18,944 nucleotides of DNA, taken from assembly GCA_003695725.1 (NCBI GenBank), contig RFHX01000044.1, positions 1 to 18,944 on the forward strand, written 5' to 3'. Below, piece after piece: positions 1 to 8,333 of the stretch. The translations under genes were made by a program, and so were the position numbers. Every line of letters begins with the position of its first letter. Within the stretch, counting starts at the first letter, position 1. The notes below the pieces were generated by a model, which was not told where the DNA came from, searched no databases, and saw nothing but the letters and a program-made list of their open reading frames with translations. Source of the stretch: J061 sp003695725 [NCBI: Candidatus Schekmanbacteria bacterium]. GTDB taxonomy: Bacteria > Schekmanbacteria > GWA2-38-11.

Positions 1-2530
1 AACACTTGATAAAATCAATAAGTTGGAACCATCGATTTCCAGACTTTCAGATAATGCCCTCAAAGCTAAAACAGATGAATTCAAAAAACGTCTTTCCTCA
101 GGAGAAACTCTTGATGATATTTTGCCTGAAGCGTTTGCTGTTGTGAGAGAAGTCTCAAAAAGAACGCTCGGAATGCGTCATTTTGATGTGCAGTTGATCG
201 GTGGAATCGTTCTTCATATGGGAAAAATTGCAGAAATGAAAACAGGCGAGGGAAAAACGCTTGTTGCAACCCTACCTGTATATTTGAATGCTCTTGAAGG
301 CAAAGGTGTCCACATCGTAACAGTAAATGATTACTTGGCGAGAAGAGATTCCGAATGGATGGGAGAAATATATAAATTTTTAGGATTGTCAGTCGGACTT
401 ATTCAGCACGATATGGACGACGAAGAGCGTTATAAAGCATACCATTCCGACATTACCTATGGCACAAATAACGAATTTGGATTCGATTATTTAAGAGACA
501 ATATGAAATTCAGAAAGAAGGATATGTGCCAAGGTGAACTAAATTATGCAATCGTTGATGAAGTTGACAGCATACTTATCGATGAGGCAAGGACTCCGCT
601 AATCATTTCAGGACCTACCGATGATTCCACGGGGAAATATTATGCTGTCGATAAGATTGTGCCGCGACTGAAAGCCGAAGAGGATTACACAATCGAAGAA
701 AAGACGAGGACAGTGGCTTTGACAGAAGAAGGCGTTGCCAAGGCAGAAAAACTTCTTGGAGTAGATAATCTTTACGACCCAAAAAACATTGAGCTTATCC
801 ACCATGTAAATCAAGCCCTGAAGGCGCATACTCTCTTCAAGAGAGATGTAGATTATGTTGTCAAGGATGGAGAAGTCATAATAGTTGACGAATTTACAGG
901 CAGACTTATGCCTGGCAGAAGATATAGCGACGGATTGCACCAAGCCCTTGAAGCAAAAGAAGGGGTCAAGATTGAAAATGAAAATCAAACACTCGCTACC
1001 ATAACATTTCAGAATTACTTTAGAATGTATAAGAAATTGGCAGGTATGACGGGGACAGCTGATACAGAAGCAGAGGAATTTCAAAAGATATATAATCTTG
1101 AAGTTATAGTTATTCCCACAAATAAACCTTTACGAAGAATCGAACATCCTGATGTCATTTACAGGACAGAAGAGGAAAAATTTGAAGCCGTAGTAAATGA
1201 AATAGAGGATTGCTATAAAAGGGGACAACCTGTTTTGGTAGGAACGATATCCATCGAAAAATCTGAGCTTATCAGCAGGATGCTTAAAAAAAGAGGCATA
1301 AAACACAATGTCCTCAATGCAAAATATCATGAAAAAGAAGCGGAAATTATTGCTCAGGCAGGTAGGAAGCATGCAGTCACTATTGCAACGAATATGGCGG
1401 GAAGAGGCACAGATATAGTTTTGGGCGGCGTTGACCCTGTGACGAAGGAAAAAGATGTTGAAAGGGAAAGGGAAGTAATTGAATTGGGCGGACTGCATAT
1501 AATAGGTACAGAAAGGCACGAAAGCCGAAGAATTGACAATCAGCTCAGAGGTCGTTCTGGAAGGCAGGGGGACCCCGGTTCATCTCGTTTTTATCTTTCA
1601 ATGGAAGATGATCTTTTGAGAATTTTTGGAATGGATAAGACATCGAACCTTATGGAAAAGATAGGAATGGAAAGAGGACAGCCAATAGAACATTCTTTGG
1701 TAACCAAATCCATTGAGAGAGCGCAAAGGAATGTAGAATCTCACAATTTCAGCATCAGGAAACAGCTCCTCGAGTATGATGATGTAATGAATCAGCAAAG
1801 AGAAGTTGTATATCAAATGAGAAACGAGATTCTCGAAGCCGAGGATATCGAAGAAGTTGTGACAGATGTTATTGCAGATGTTGTTGAAGATGTATTTTCA
1901 CAGTATGAAATGGAAGAAGATCTCGAAGAACAGAGAAAAGGAATAGTTGATGCAATTAGCAGACTAAGCAGAGTCGATATAATTCAAGAAGGCATTTCTT
2001 TTGAGAACAATGAATATGAAGATGTTAAAGAGGCAGTAATAGATTTGCTTTTAAGAGTCTATAAAGAGAAGAGGGCTGACAGGAAGGCGAAAATCGGTTC
2101 TGAAGCAGATGAGCTTGAAAGAATGATCGTTCTTCAGGCAATTGACAATCATTGGAAAGACCATCTTCTTTCTATGGACCATTTGAAGGAAGGAATTGGA
2201 TTGCGAGGATATGGCCAGCTTGACCCTTTGGTTGAATATAAAAAGGAAGGTTTTGCAATGTTCTCAGAGATGGTTTCAAGGGCTAAAAATGACGCCTTCG
2301 AACATCTATTCAAGGTTGAGATTGTTGATGAAGCTGAAATGTATGAGAGACAGCAGAGAAGGCTTCAAAATATATCAATGAGTCATGGCGGTGAAGAGGG
2401 TGATACGAAAAAGAAGACGGTAAGACGCCAAGGGGCAAAAATCGGAAGAAATGAGCCATGTCCCTGTGGAAGCGGGAAAAAATACAAAAAATGCTGTGGT
2501 GCGGCAGGGCGTGTTACTGCCGGACAATGA
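1..2530 (+). CDS. secA: SecA preprotein translocase ATPase (5' end cut by window edge)
   Basis: SecA is the cytosolic ATPase that drives unfolded preproteins through SecYEG. The reading frame is open from base 2. The codons before the TTG at 23 read TLDKINK and continue the usual SecA N-terminus, so that TTG is internal and the true start lies perhaps 20 codons upstream of the window. Counting from the TTG, Walker A (GEGKT) is at residues 75-79 and the DEAD-type Walker B reads VDEVD. Helicase motifs follow, including [10 protein letters not shown] and RGRSGRQGD, along with the C-terminal helical region IDNHWKDHL. The C-terminus carries the zinc-binding SEC-C motif (Cys 813, 815, 824, 825; CXCX8CC), which in other bacteria contacts SecB or the ribosome. 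The protein is otherwise full length and undisrupted. It is the first gene of a + strand run; the next starts 45 bases on with no terminator visible between them. Identification is essentially certain. Confidence 0.98.
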   Translation, partial: TLDKINKLEPSISRLSDNALKAKTDEFKKRLSSGETLDDILPEAFAVVREVSKRTLGMRHFDVQLIGGIVLHMGKIAEMKTGEGKTLVATLPVYLNALEGKGVHIVTVNDYLARRDSEWMGEIYKFLGLSVGLIQHDMDDEERYKAYHSDITYGTNNEFGFDYLRDNMKFRKKDMCQGELNYAIVDEVDSILIDEARTPLIISGPTDDSTGKYYAVDKIVPRLKAEEDYTIEEKTRTVALTEEGVAKAEKLLGVDNLYDPKNIELIHHVNQALKAHTLFKRDVDYVVKDGEVIIVDEFTGRLMPGRRYSDGLHQALEAKEGVKIENENQTLATITFQNYFRMYKKLAGMTGTADTEAEEFQKIYNLEVIVIPTNKPLRRIEHPDVIYRTEEEKFEAVVNEIEDCYKRGQPVLVGTISIEKSELISRMLKKRGIKHNVLNAKYHEKEAEIIAQAGRKHAVTIATNMAGRGTDIVLGGVDPVTKEKDVEREREVIELGGLHIIGTERHESRRIDNQLRGRSGRQGDPGSSRFYLSMEDDLLRIFGMDKTSNLMEKIGMERGQPIEHSLVTKSIERAQRNVESHNFSIRKQLLEYDDVMNQQREVVYQMRNEILEAEDIEEVVTDVIADVVEDVFSQYEMEEDLEEQRKGIVDAISRLSRVDIIQEGISFENNEYEDVKEAVIDLLLRVYKEKRADRKAKIGSEADELERMIVLQAIDNHWKDHLLSMDHLKEGIGLRGYGQLDPLVEYKKEGFAMFSEMVSRAKNDAFEHLFKVEIVDEAEMYERQQRRLQNISMSHGGEEGDTKKKTVRRQGAKIGRNEPCPCGSGKKYKKCCGAAGRVTAGQ

Positions 2531-2575
2531 TGCATCTCATATTTCTTTTGAATCCATCTTAAGAAATTAACCAAA

Positions 2576-3358
2576 ATGTATAAACAAAAAAAATTATTTG
2601 TCTGTTTATTTCTAATAGCGTTCCTAATTTTTTCTTCCTGTAAAAGCGCTGAACAAAGAAAAGAAGAAGAAAGACTTGCAATACTATATCACAATGCAGG
2701 TGTTAAATTTTTTGCCGATGGCGACTATGAAAGAGCTCTTCGAAATTTTTCAAATGCTGTAAAGTATGACGAAAAAAATCCTTATTATTTGAATGACCTT
2801 GCATTGACCTATTCAATGTTGAGGGAATACGATACAGCTTTACGCTATTTCAGGAAAGCGCTGTCAATAAAACCAAACGAATCAGAGATTAGAAATGGTA
2901 TGGCTTCTACATTGGCAATACAAGGCGACCTTGCCGATGCAATAGTCGAGTGGAAGAAAGTAATCAATGACCCTCTTTATAAATCTCCCTCCATAGTCTA
3001 TTACAATTTAGGGAAAGCTTATTTTCAATTAGGTGATATTGATAGCGCAAAAAAAAGTTTTCATAATGTATTGAAGTATGACCCGAAAAATGTAGAAACC
3101 CTTTATTTCTTGGGCATAATTAGTGAAAAGCGCGGCAACTATGAAGAAGCTGCACGATATTATGAAAGGTCTATTGCCGCAAACCCTGATTTTGCTCCTT
3201 CTCATTATAATCTTGGAGTCAATTATTACTTGAGAAATCTTTACCCTGAAGCAGAAGCAGAGTTTAGGTGGATAGTCTATTCAGGCAAAGATGAGACTCT
3301 GAAAATCAAAGCGAAAGAATATTTAGATAAATTGAATACATCATTGAAAAACAAGTAA
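2576..3358 (+). CDS. TPR-repeat lipoprotein (PilW/PilF-like?)
   Basis: This is a 260-residue protein. Its N-terminus has a basic start, a hydrophobic stretch (residues 7-20) and a lipobox-like FSSC ending at Cys22, so it is probably a lipoprotein. The rest is about six tetratricopeptide repeats between residues 35 and 240, with typical A-x-x-x-Y/F and P-N spacing, for example YERALRNF, YDTALRYF and YEEAARYY. TPR lipoproteins act as periplasmic or outer-membrane assembly scaffolds. The stretch around NDPLYKSPSIVYYNLGKAY resembles the type IV pilus assembly lipoprotein PilW/PilF. TPR resemblance is weak evidence, and no pilus gene is in the window. No strong Shine-Dalgarno sequence precedes the ATG. 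It lies 45 bases after secA and 50 bases before the next gene and may be co-transcribed with both. TPR and lipoprotein calls are confident; the specific role is not. Confidence 0.85.
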   Translation: MYKQKKLFVCLFLIAFLIFSSCKSAEQRKEEERLAILYHNAGVKFFADGDYERALRNFSNAVKYDEKNPYYLNDLALTYSMLREYDTALRYFRKALSIKPNESEIRNGMASTLAIQGDLADAIVEWKKVINDPLYKSPSIVYYNLGKAYFQLGDIDSAKKSFHNVLKYDPKNVETLYFLGIISEKRGNYEEAARYYERSIAANPDFAPSHYNLGVNYYLRNLYPEAEAEFRWIVYSGKDETLKIKAKEYLDKLNTSLKNK

Positions 3359-3408
3359 GAAAGAAGAAATATTAAACTCTGTTTTCATAAATCGATTGAT
3401 GATAGAAA

Positions 3409-4302
3409 ATGTCAAATATAGATGAGAAAGTCAGTGTTTATATCACGCCAACAAATTGCTGTAATCTCGTTTGCCGTTGTCCAAATGCTTCATTGCCTTA
3501 CCGAAATTTTTTAGAAGCCAATATTGTTTTTAGACTCCTCGAGGAGATAGCCTCTGATGGACTCTTCAACAAAATGGTAACATGGAGCGAGTTTGGTGAA
3601 TCATTTCTTCATAAGGACAATTTTGACTTCATAAAATTTGTCAAAGAAAAAAAACTAAATATTTATCTTTTGACAAATCTAACCCTTCTGTCACCAGAAG
3701 AAATCAAACTGCTAAGCGAAATTCTTTCAAGCGGAGATTTAGTGTGCCTAAATCTCGATTGGGGAAAAAAAATTTATGAAACCATTAGAAAAAATACATC
3801 CTACGAAAAAAAACTGGATGATATTTTAAAACTCATATTATTGAACAAGAATAAGAATATGACAGAGCGATTCAAGATTGAGATATGGTCAATCGATTAT
3901 GACATAGTATCAGACCAAGTGAGAAAAGAATTTTTCGAAGAAATCAAGTACTTGTCTGACCTTTATCAGTTTTCATACTCTGTGGGAAGATTGGAAAATG
4001 AAAAGGAATATGTTGATGTGAGTTTTCACAGCCGTGCAGAATCCAATTGGAAAGATTTTCTATTCATTAGCGGTAAACCAATGTGTGCAGGGCTAGAGGC
4101 CCCGCAACTTCATATACTTCCAAATGGAAGAGCAGTGCTTTGTTGCCATGATTGGAAAGGAGAAGTTGAGATTGGAAATGTTAAAAGTCAGTCCCTTCGT
4201 GAAATTTGGGAAAGCCAAAGGCGCATAGATATGGAAAGGTCGATTTTAGAAAGAAAGATAGATACAAAAATATGCAGACAATGCCTCCGTTTATCCAATT
4301 AA
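3409..4302 (+). CDS. Radical SAM protein with SPASM/twitch-like C-terminus and unusual CX3CX1C motif
   Basis: This 297-residue protein is built like a radical SAM/SPASM enzyme. The cluster loop near the N-terminus reads TNCCNLVCRCPNAS, with Cys at 17, 18, 22 and 24. Then come a GGE-like element (EFGESFLH, residues 61-68) and TNLTLL (89-94), which matches the usual TNGTLL strand. The C-terminus has Cys226, then LPNGRAVLCC (Cys245/246), an IGNVKSQSLREIW element, and Cys289-X2-Cys292. This is the normal pattern of an auxiliary Fe-S cluster domain. Canonical radical SAM proteins have CX3CX2C; here the third Cys comes one residue early and Pro25 fills the expected site. SPASM enzymes often modify peptides or proteins or install thioethers, but no precursor-peptide ORF is visible nearby, so the substrate is unknown. 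It sits between the TPR lipoprotein and a second radical SAM gene. The fold is fairly sure, the function unassigned. Confidence 0.8.
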   Translation: MSNIDEKVSVYITPTNCCNLVCRCPNASLPYRNFLEANIVFRLLEEIASDGLFNKMVTWSEFGESFLHKDNFDFIKFVKEKKLNIYLLTNLTLLSPEEIKLLSEILSSGDLVCLNLDWGKKIYETIRKNTSYEKKLDDILKLILLNKNKNMTERFKIEIWSIDYDIVSDQVRKEFFEEIKYLSDLYQFSYSVGRLENEKEYVDVSFHSRAESNWKDFLFISGKPMCAGLEAPQLHILPNGRAVLCCHDWKGEVEIGNVKSQSLREIWESQRRIDMERSILERKIDTKICRQCLRLSN

Positions 4303-4329
4303 AAGTGGAAAATCTATACGGGTTGGTCT

Positions 4330-5229
4330 ATGTTTCCTTCATATTTGAAAATCTGTGAATCTGAAGAGATAGAAAAGCGAATTGAAAAACTCAAAGATGT
4401 TTTGAAAGACTGTGTCCTTTGTCCTCACCAATGCCATGTAAACCGTCTTGCCGGCGAAAAAGGAAAATGCAGAGGAGGGGCAAATGCCAGAATATCGAGC
4501 GCCGCGCCTCACTTCGGTGAAGAATCTCCTCTTGTGGGAAGATTTGGTTCAGGAACAATTTTCTTGTCTCAATGTAATTTGGGGTGCCTCTTTTGCCAAA
4601 ACTACGATATCAGTCATTATGACAGCGGTATAGATGTTTCAGCGGAAGAGATTTCATATCATATGCTTGCACTCCAAAAAGCAGGGTGCCATAACATAAA
4701 TTTCGTTACACCAACACACTACATTCCAGAAATAGTGGAAGCCATAATGATAGCTTGCAGAAGAGGTTTGAAAATCCCGATTGTTTATAATTGTGGAGGA
4801 TATGAAAATGTAGAAATACTTGAATTGCTCGATGGTATTATTGATATCTATATGCCTGATGCAAAGTTCTATGATGATAAAATAGCGGCTAAATATACGA
4901 ATGCCAAAGACTATTCAAAACATATGAAGGAATCTCTTATAGAAATGCACAGACAGGTGGGAGATTTGAAGATAAATAAAGATGGAATTGCTGAAAGAGG
5001 TCTTTTAGTAAGACATTTAGTAATGCCTGGAATGATGGAAGATTCAAAAAGAATCTTGAAATTTATTTCAGATAAAATATCATCTGATACATATGTCAAT
5101 GTGATGGGGCAGTATCGTCCATGTCATAGGGCAAATGAATTTGCTGAAATAAATAGATATCCTAAAAGAAGTGAAATAGAAGAAGTTAAAAGATATGCTG
5201 AAAAATTTGGATTGAAAAGAGGGCTATGA
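4330..5229 (+). CDS. PflA-like radical SAM protein (COG1313/PflX type)
   Basis: This is a 299-residue radical SAM protein of the group annotated as homologues of pyruvate formate-lyase activating enzyme. The N-terminal cysteine element (Cys28-X2-Cys31-X3-Cys35, then Cys47 in EKGKC) is typical of this family. The canonical radical SAM cluster loop follows, FLSQCNLGCLFCQN with Cys82, 86 and 89 (CX3CX2C). Other family features are NFVTPTHYIPEI, YNCGGYE and the LVRHLVMPG strand. The length is normal for the group. Family members presumably install a glycyl radical or do related chemistry, but the target is usually unknown, and no glycyl-radical enzyme is in this window. The start ATG at 4330 is 27 bases after the previous stop. 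The stop overlaps the queH start by 4 bases (ATGA), which indicates translational coupling. Family call strong; substrate unknown. Confidence 0.9.
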   Translation: MFPSYLKICESEEIEKRIEKLKDVLKDCVLCPHQCHVNRLAGEKGKCRGGANARISSAAPHFGEESPLVGRFGSGTIFLSQCNLGCLFCQNYDISHYDSGIDVSAEEISYHMLALQKAGCHNINFVTPTHYIPEIVEAIMIACRRGLKIPIVYNCGGYENVEILELLDGIIDIYMPDAKFYDDKIAAKYTNAKDYSKHMKESLIEMHRQVGDLKINKDGIAERGLLVRHLVMPGMMEDSKRILKFISDKISSDTYVNVMGQYRPCHRANEFAEINRYPKRSEIEEVKRYAEKFGLKRGL

Positions 5230-5804
5230 AAGTGTCTGGGAAACTTCTTTTGCATACTTGCTGTGGACCCTGTGTTATTTATCCACTGCAAGTATTAGAA
5301 AAAAAATATGAAATTACAGCCTTCTTTTACAATCCTAACATCTTTCCTAAAAGTGAATATTTGAAAAGACAGGTTACGATGGAAAATTATTTGGAAGATA
5401 AAAAAATTCCAATCTTGTTTGCTCAACCTCGCGAAACTTATGATGATTTTTTGAAATCGGTTGAAGGCAACGAAGATAGAAGATGTGAAATCTGTTATCA
5501 TATACGGCTTGAAACTACAGCAAGAAGAGCCATTGAAGAAGGATTTGATAAGATTTCATCAACATTGTTATACAGTATTTATATGAAACATAAAAAGCTG
5601 AAAGAGATAGCAGTGGATATTGCCAATAGATATAAAATAGATTTTGTTTACGAAGATTTCAGAAAAGGTTGGAAAATCGGAGTGCAGGAATCTTTGAAAA
5701 TCGGAATGTACAGGCAGAAATATTGTGGATGCTCTTTCAGTCTTGAAGAAAGAAATCAGCGTATTATGGAAAAAGAAAGAAAAAAAAGAGGGGTGAAGCA
5801 ATAA
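5226..5804 (+). CDS. queH: Epoxyqueuosine reductase QueH (DUF208)
   Basis: QueH performs the last step of queuosine synthesis, reducing epoxyqueuosine to queuosine in the tRNA wobble position. It is the cobalamin-independent, Fe-S alternative to QueG. The 192-residue protein has the family's cysteine pattern: CCGPC at residues 12-16, CEIC at 87-90, and CGC at 167-169. It also has the family's N-terminal strand (LLLHTCCGPC) and the AFFYNPNIFP segment. Length is normal. An AGAGGG ribosome-binding sequence lies just before the ATG, which overlaps the stop of the upstream radical SAM gene. Its stop overlaps the DUF2905 start by one base. From memory, queH and DUF2905 genes are neighbours in many Firmicutes-like genomes, often near ruvB and queA; neither of those is in this window. 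Confidence 0.93.
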   Translation: MKVSGKLLLHTCCGPCVIYPLQVLEKKYEITAFFYNPNIFPKSEYLKRQVTMENYLEDKKIPILFAQPRETYDDFLKSVEGNEDRRCEICYHIRLETTARRAIEEGFDKISSTLLYSIYMKHKKLKEIAVDIANRYKIDFVYEDFRKGWKIGVQESLKIGMYRQKYCGCSFSLEERNQRIMEKERKKRGVKQ

Positions 5805-6046
5805 TGATGTTTGGCGATTTGGGAAAGATACTCTTCTTCACAGGCATATTAATAGCGGCAATCGGGTTATTTTTAATGCTTTCAAATACATTATCAGGCA
5901 AAATTCCTTTTATTGACAAATTAGGGAAACTTCCCGGTGATATCAGAATTGAAAAGAAGAATTTTTCATTCTACTTCCCTTTGACGACATGTATTATCAT
6001 AAGCATTATCCTTACTTTGATTTTAAGATTTTTCTTTAGAAGATGA
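5804..6046 (+). CDS. DUF2905 small membrane protein
   Basis: This is an 80-residue protein with two hydrophobic segments, roughly residues 7-25 and 56-75. Between them lies the DUF2905 signature: a short loop with GKIPFIDKLGKLPGDI followed by I-R-I-E-K-K and FYFPLTTC. The function of the family is not known. The ATG overlaps the queH stop (TAATG), and a second ATG follows at 5807. A good GAGGGG ribosome-binding sequence lies about 10 bases upstream, inside queH. It is the last gene of the left + strand run, and only 14 bases separate it from the convergent transporter gene. No hairpin terminator is visible in that gap. Confidence 0.85.
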   Translation: MMFGDLGKILFFTGILIAAIGLFLMLSNTLSGKIPFIDKLGKLPGDIRIEKKNFSFYFPLTTCIIISIILTLILRFFFRR

Positions 6047-6060
6047 TTGTTTCGATTTTG

Positions 6061-8220
6061 TCAGACAAGTTCGCCGACAAATTTTCCTGAATTTCTAACA
6101 AGGACCACACTTGAAAAACCGCTAACAAGTTTTTCGATTCTTTTTGCATACTGCATTTCCGTTCCTGTCTCAGGGATCTTTAATCCAAGAAAAACTACAT
6201 CGGCGTCAAAGGATTCTTCTTTCATCATATCTTCTATGTCTCTGTTTTTATCTCTTAGTATTACCTTTCTTTCTGCAGGAATTCTTGTTGACGGAATCAA
6301 TTTTGAGAGGTTTTTCTCCATCTCTTGAGCAGACAATTCACTGCTTACAATACTTTTTACAGTAATAGTAGAGCGCCGCCATTCATTGTTTAATGAGAGA
6401 AGGTAAGCAAGCAGAAGCATCAAATCCCCATTATGCTGTTTTCCGCGCCACCAAATATCAATTTTTTTATTCTTCTTTTCAATGTCGAGTTTTGATATTT
6501 CGGCAATGATGACTGATTTTCCAAGATGACTTACTCGTCTCATAATTCTTAAATATGATGCAAGCCTTTCTGTATAGTTGCTCCATCCAAACATAAGTGT
6601 ATTTGATGTCAATCCTGCAATGCCCTGCGTTTGTGCCATATTTATTATTCCTTCTTCGAAATGTTCAACAACATTGACTTCACTGAAAGCGACAAGCTGT
6701 CTGAGATTTAGTGAATGGTCTATCGACTTTTCTTCTTCCTCGATTTTCTTTACATCATCTTCTGATTCCTTCTCAACGAGATTACAGACTGTCAATATAC
6801 CTCTGTCATGGTTGAGCCACGATGCAAAACGGACAAGATTGATTCTTTTTTCTACATCTCCCGCAAAAAGTAGAATATGGGGTCTCCAATTGCGAGGATT
6901 TTCTGGCAATGTCTTCAGGTTTAAGAGCGCATACCTGGCAAGCGAGAGCCAAAGTCCTCGCCGCAAATCACCCCAAGTTGCACGCATCTCACGGCGTCTA
7001 AGTAATGCCCATATTACCAATTCGGATATGATTGCGAGGATGCATGCGCTTTTGCTTATTACGAACATCACCCAAAAACATGCGAGTGCGCCAGCTAAAG
7101 ATAGAAAAGAGGGGACATTGATGCTTGGACGGTAGTAGGGGTCAGCAACGAGCTTTTCAAGTCCTGCTACAAGATTTATCATTCCATAAGTAGTTAGAAA
7201 GAAAATCGTTACAAAGGGCGCTACTGCATTCAGGTTTCCCAATAAAACGGCACAAAGCGCCAAAGTTGAAGATAATATGATTGAAGGAATAGACTCACCG
7301 CTTTTAAGCTGATACTTAGCAAACAGAGACGGTACTACACGGTCATTTGCAAGGGCTTGTAGTGTGCGGGGTGCGGCAAGAATACTGCCAACAGCGGAAG
7401 AGAATATGGCGCCCCATAGTCCCGGAATAACAAGAAGTGGAACAACAGCAACCTTTGTCCAAACCAAGCTGTCATTCAAAAGAAGTGAATTATCAGCGCT
7501 AAAAGCGAGAACAAAAGGCACAGTCAAATAAACGATAAAACCCACAATGACAGCACATAATGTTCCCAATGGTATTGCCTTTTGAGGATTCTTTAGGTCT
7601 CCTGACATACTTACACCTGCAAGAATTCCTGTAACAGCAGGGAAAAAAACCGCAAATACAGTCCAAAAGTCTTTTGCATCAGGATAATCGCCCCAAAGGA
7701 TTGGTTGGTGTTCTCCTATTTTTGTGCCTGCATACAAGGATAGTAGGGAAAGAAATATAAGAACTAAAACGGGGATTTGAGTTTTTAAAGTTATCTCTGG
7801 ACCTTTTAGTGAAATAATGGTTACAGCTATGACAACAATTGCTGCGACTAATTCAATAGGGAGATTTGGAAAAAGTATTCTCAAAGATTCTGCTAAACCA
7901 AAAGAGTAAAGTGTTACCGACAAAACTTGGGAGAGATATAAAGGTATTCCTATGGCACCTCCAATTTCCAGACCCAAACTTCTCGATACGATATAATAGG
8001 CACCTCCCACACCAACAGTCATATTTGTAGCTACGGCCGATACCGATAATGCAGTGACAAGGGATATTATATTCGAAAGCCCAATGATTGCCAGTGCGGG
8101 AAGTAATCCTGCATTTCCTACAACCCACCCGATTCTCAAATAAAGTATTACACCAAGTATTGTCAATATGGATGGTGTAAATACTCCAAGAAATGTATTC
8201 AATTTTCTTGGTATTTCCAT
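6061..8220 (-). CDS. SLC12-type cation-chloride cotransporter / amino-acid-polyamine permease superfamily
   Basis: The 719-residue protein has two parts. Residues 1 to about 410 are a multi-pass membrane region of the APC fold. It begins with KLNTFLGVFTPSILTILGVI and ILYLRIGWVVG, the unwound first helix typical of SLC12 cotransporters, and has VGGAYYIVSRSLG further on. Residues from about 440 to the end are soluble. They start with NWRPHILLFAG and continue INLVRFASWLNHDRGILTV, which resembles the C-terminal domain of eukaryotic Na-K-Cl cotransporters. It therefore probably moves K+ and/or Na+ with chloride, or amino acids, across the inner membrane. The ion specificity cannot be read from the sequence. 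It starts 113 bases downstream of otsAB on the same strand. No clear Shine-Dalgarno or promoter lies before its ATG, so co-transcription with otsAB is plausible. Confidence 0.87.
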   Translation of the reverse strand: MEIPRKLNTFLGVFTPSILTILGVILYLRIGWVVGNAGLLPALAIIGLSNIISLVTALSVSAVATNMTVGVGGAYYIVSRSLGLEIGGAIGIPLYLSQVLSVTLYSFGLAESLRILFPNLPIELVAAIVVIAVTIISLKGPEITLKTQIPVLVLIFLSLLSLYAGTKIGEHQPILWGDYPDAKDFWTVFAVFFPAVTGILAGVSMSGDLKNPQKAIPLGTLCAVIVGFIVYLTVPFVLAFSADNSLLLNDSLVWTKVAVVPLLVIPGLWGAIFSSAVGSILAAPRTLQALANDRVVPSLFAKYQLKSGESIPSIILSSTLALCAVLLGNLNAVAPFVTIFFLTTYGMINLVAGLEKLVADPYYRPSINVPSFLSLAGALACFWVMFVISKSACILAIISELVIWALLRRREMRATWGDLRRGLWLSLARYALLNLKTLPENPRNWRPHILLFAGDVEKRINLVRFASWLNHDRGILTVCNLVEKESEDDVKKIEEEEKSIDHSLNLRQLVAFSEVNVVEHFEEGIINMAQTQGIAGLTSNTLMFGWSNYTERLASYLRIMRRVSHLGKSVIIAEISKLDIEKKNKKIDIWWRGKQHNGDLMLLLAYLLSLNNEWRRSTITVKSIVSSELSAQEMEKNLSKLIPSTRIPAERKVILRDKNRDIEDMMKEESFDADVVFLGLKIPETGTEMQYAKRIEKLVSGFSSVVLVRNSGKFVGELV

Positions 8221-8333
8221 ATGTAAAAAGGTGTAAAAGTTTTTATCTTTTTAAAGGTACTGAAGCACTTAATAGAATCAAAATAAATGTTGTTTAATGA
8301 TTATTTATTCTCCAAAAAAAAGAATCTGCCTCT

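Noticed and set aside
608-1519. Long minus-strand frames inside secA (608-1084, 1130-1519)
   Set aside because: They lie opposite an intact, strongly conserved gene, have composition typical of antisense reading and no recognisable family.
6578-7135. 185-codon plus-strand frame within the SLC12 transporter gene
   Set aside because: Antisense shadow of a clear transporter; Ser/Ile/Phe-rich composition with no family signal.
8307-8325. Possible terminator hairpin between otsAB and the transporter
   Set aside because: Only five base pairs (ATTCT/AGAAT) with no GC core and the A/T run in the loop, not after it.
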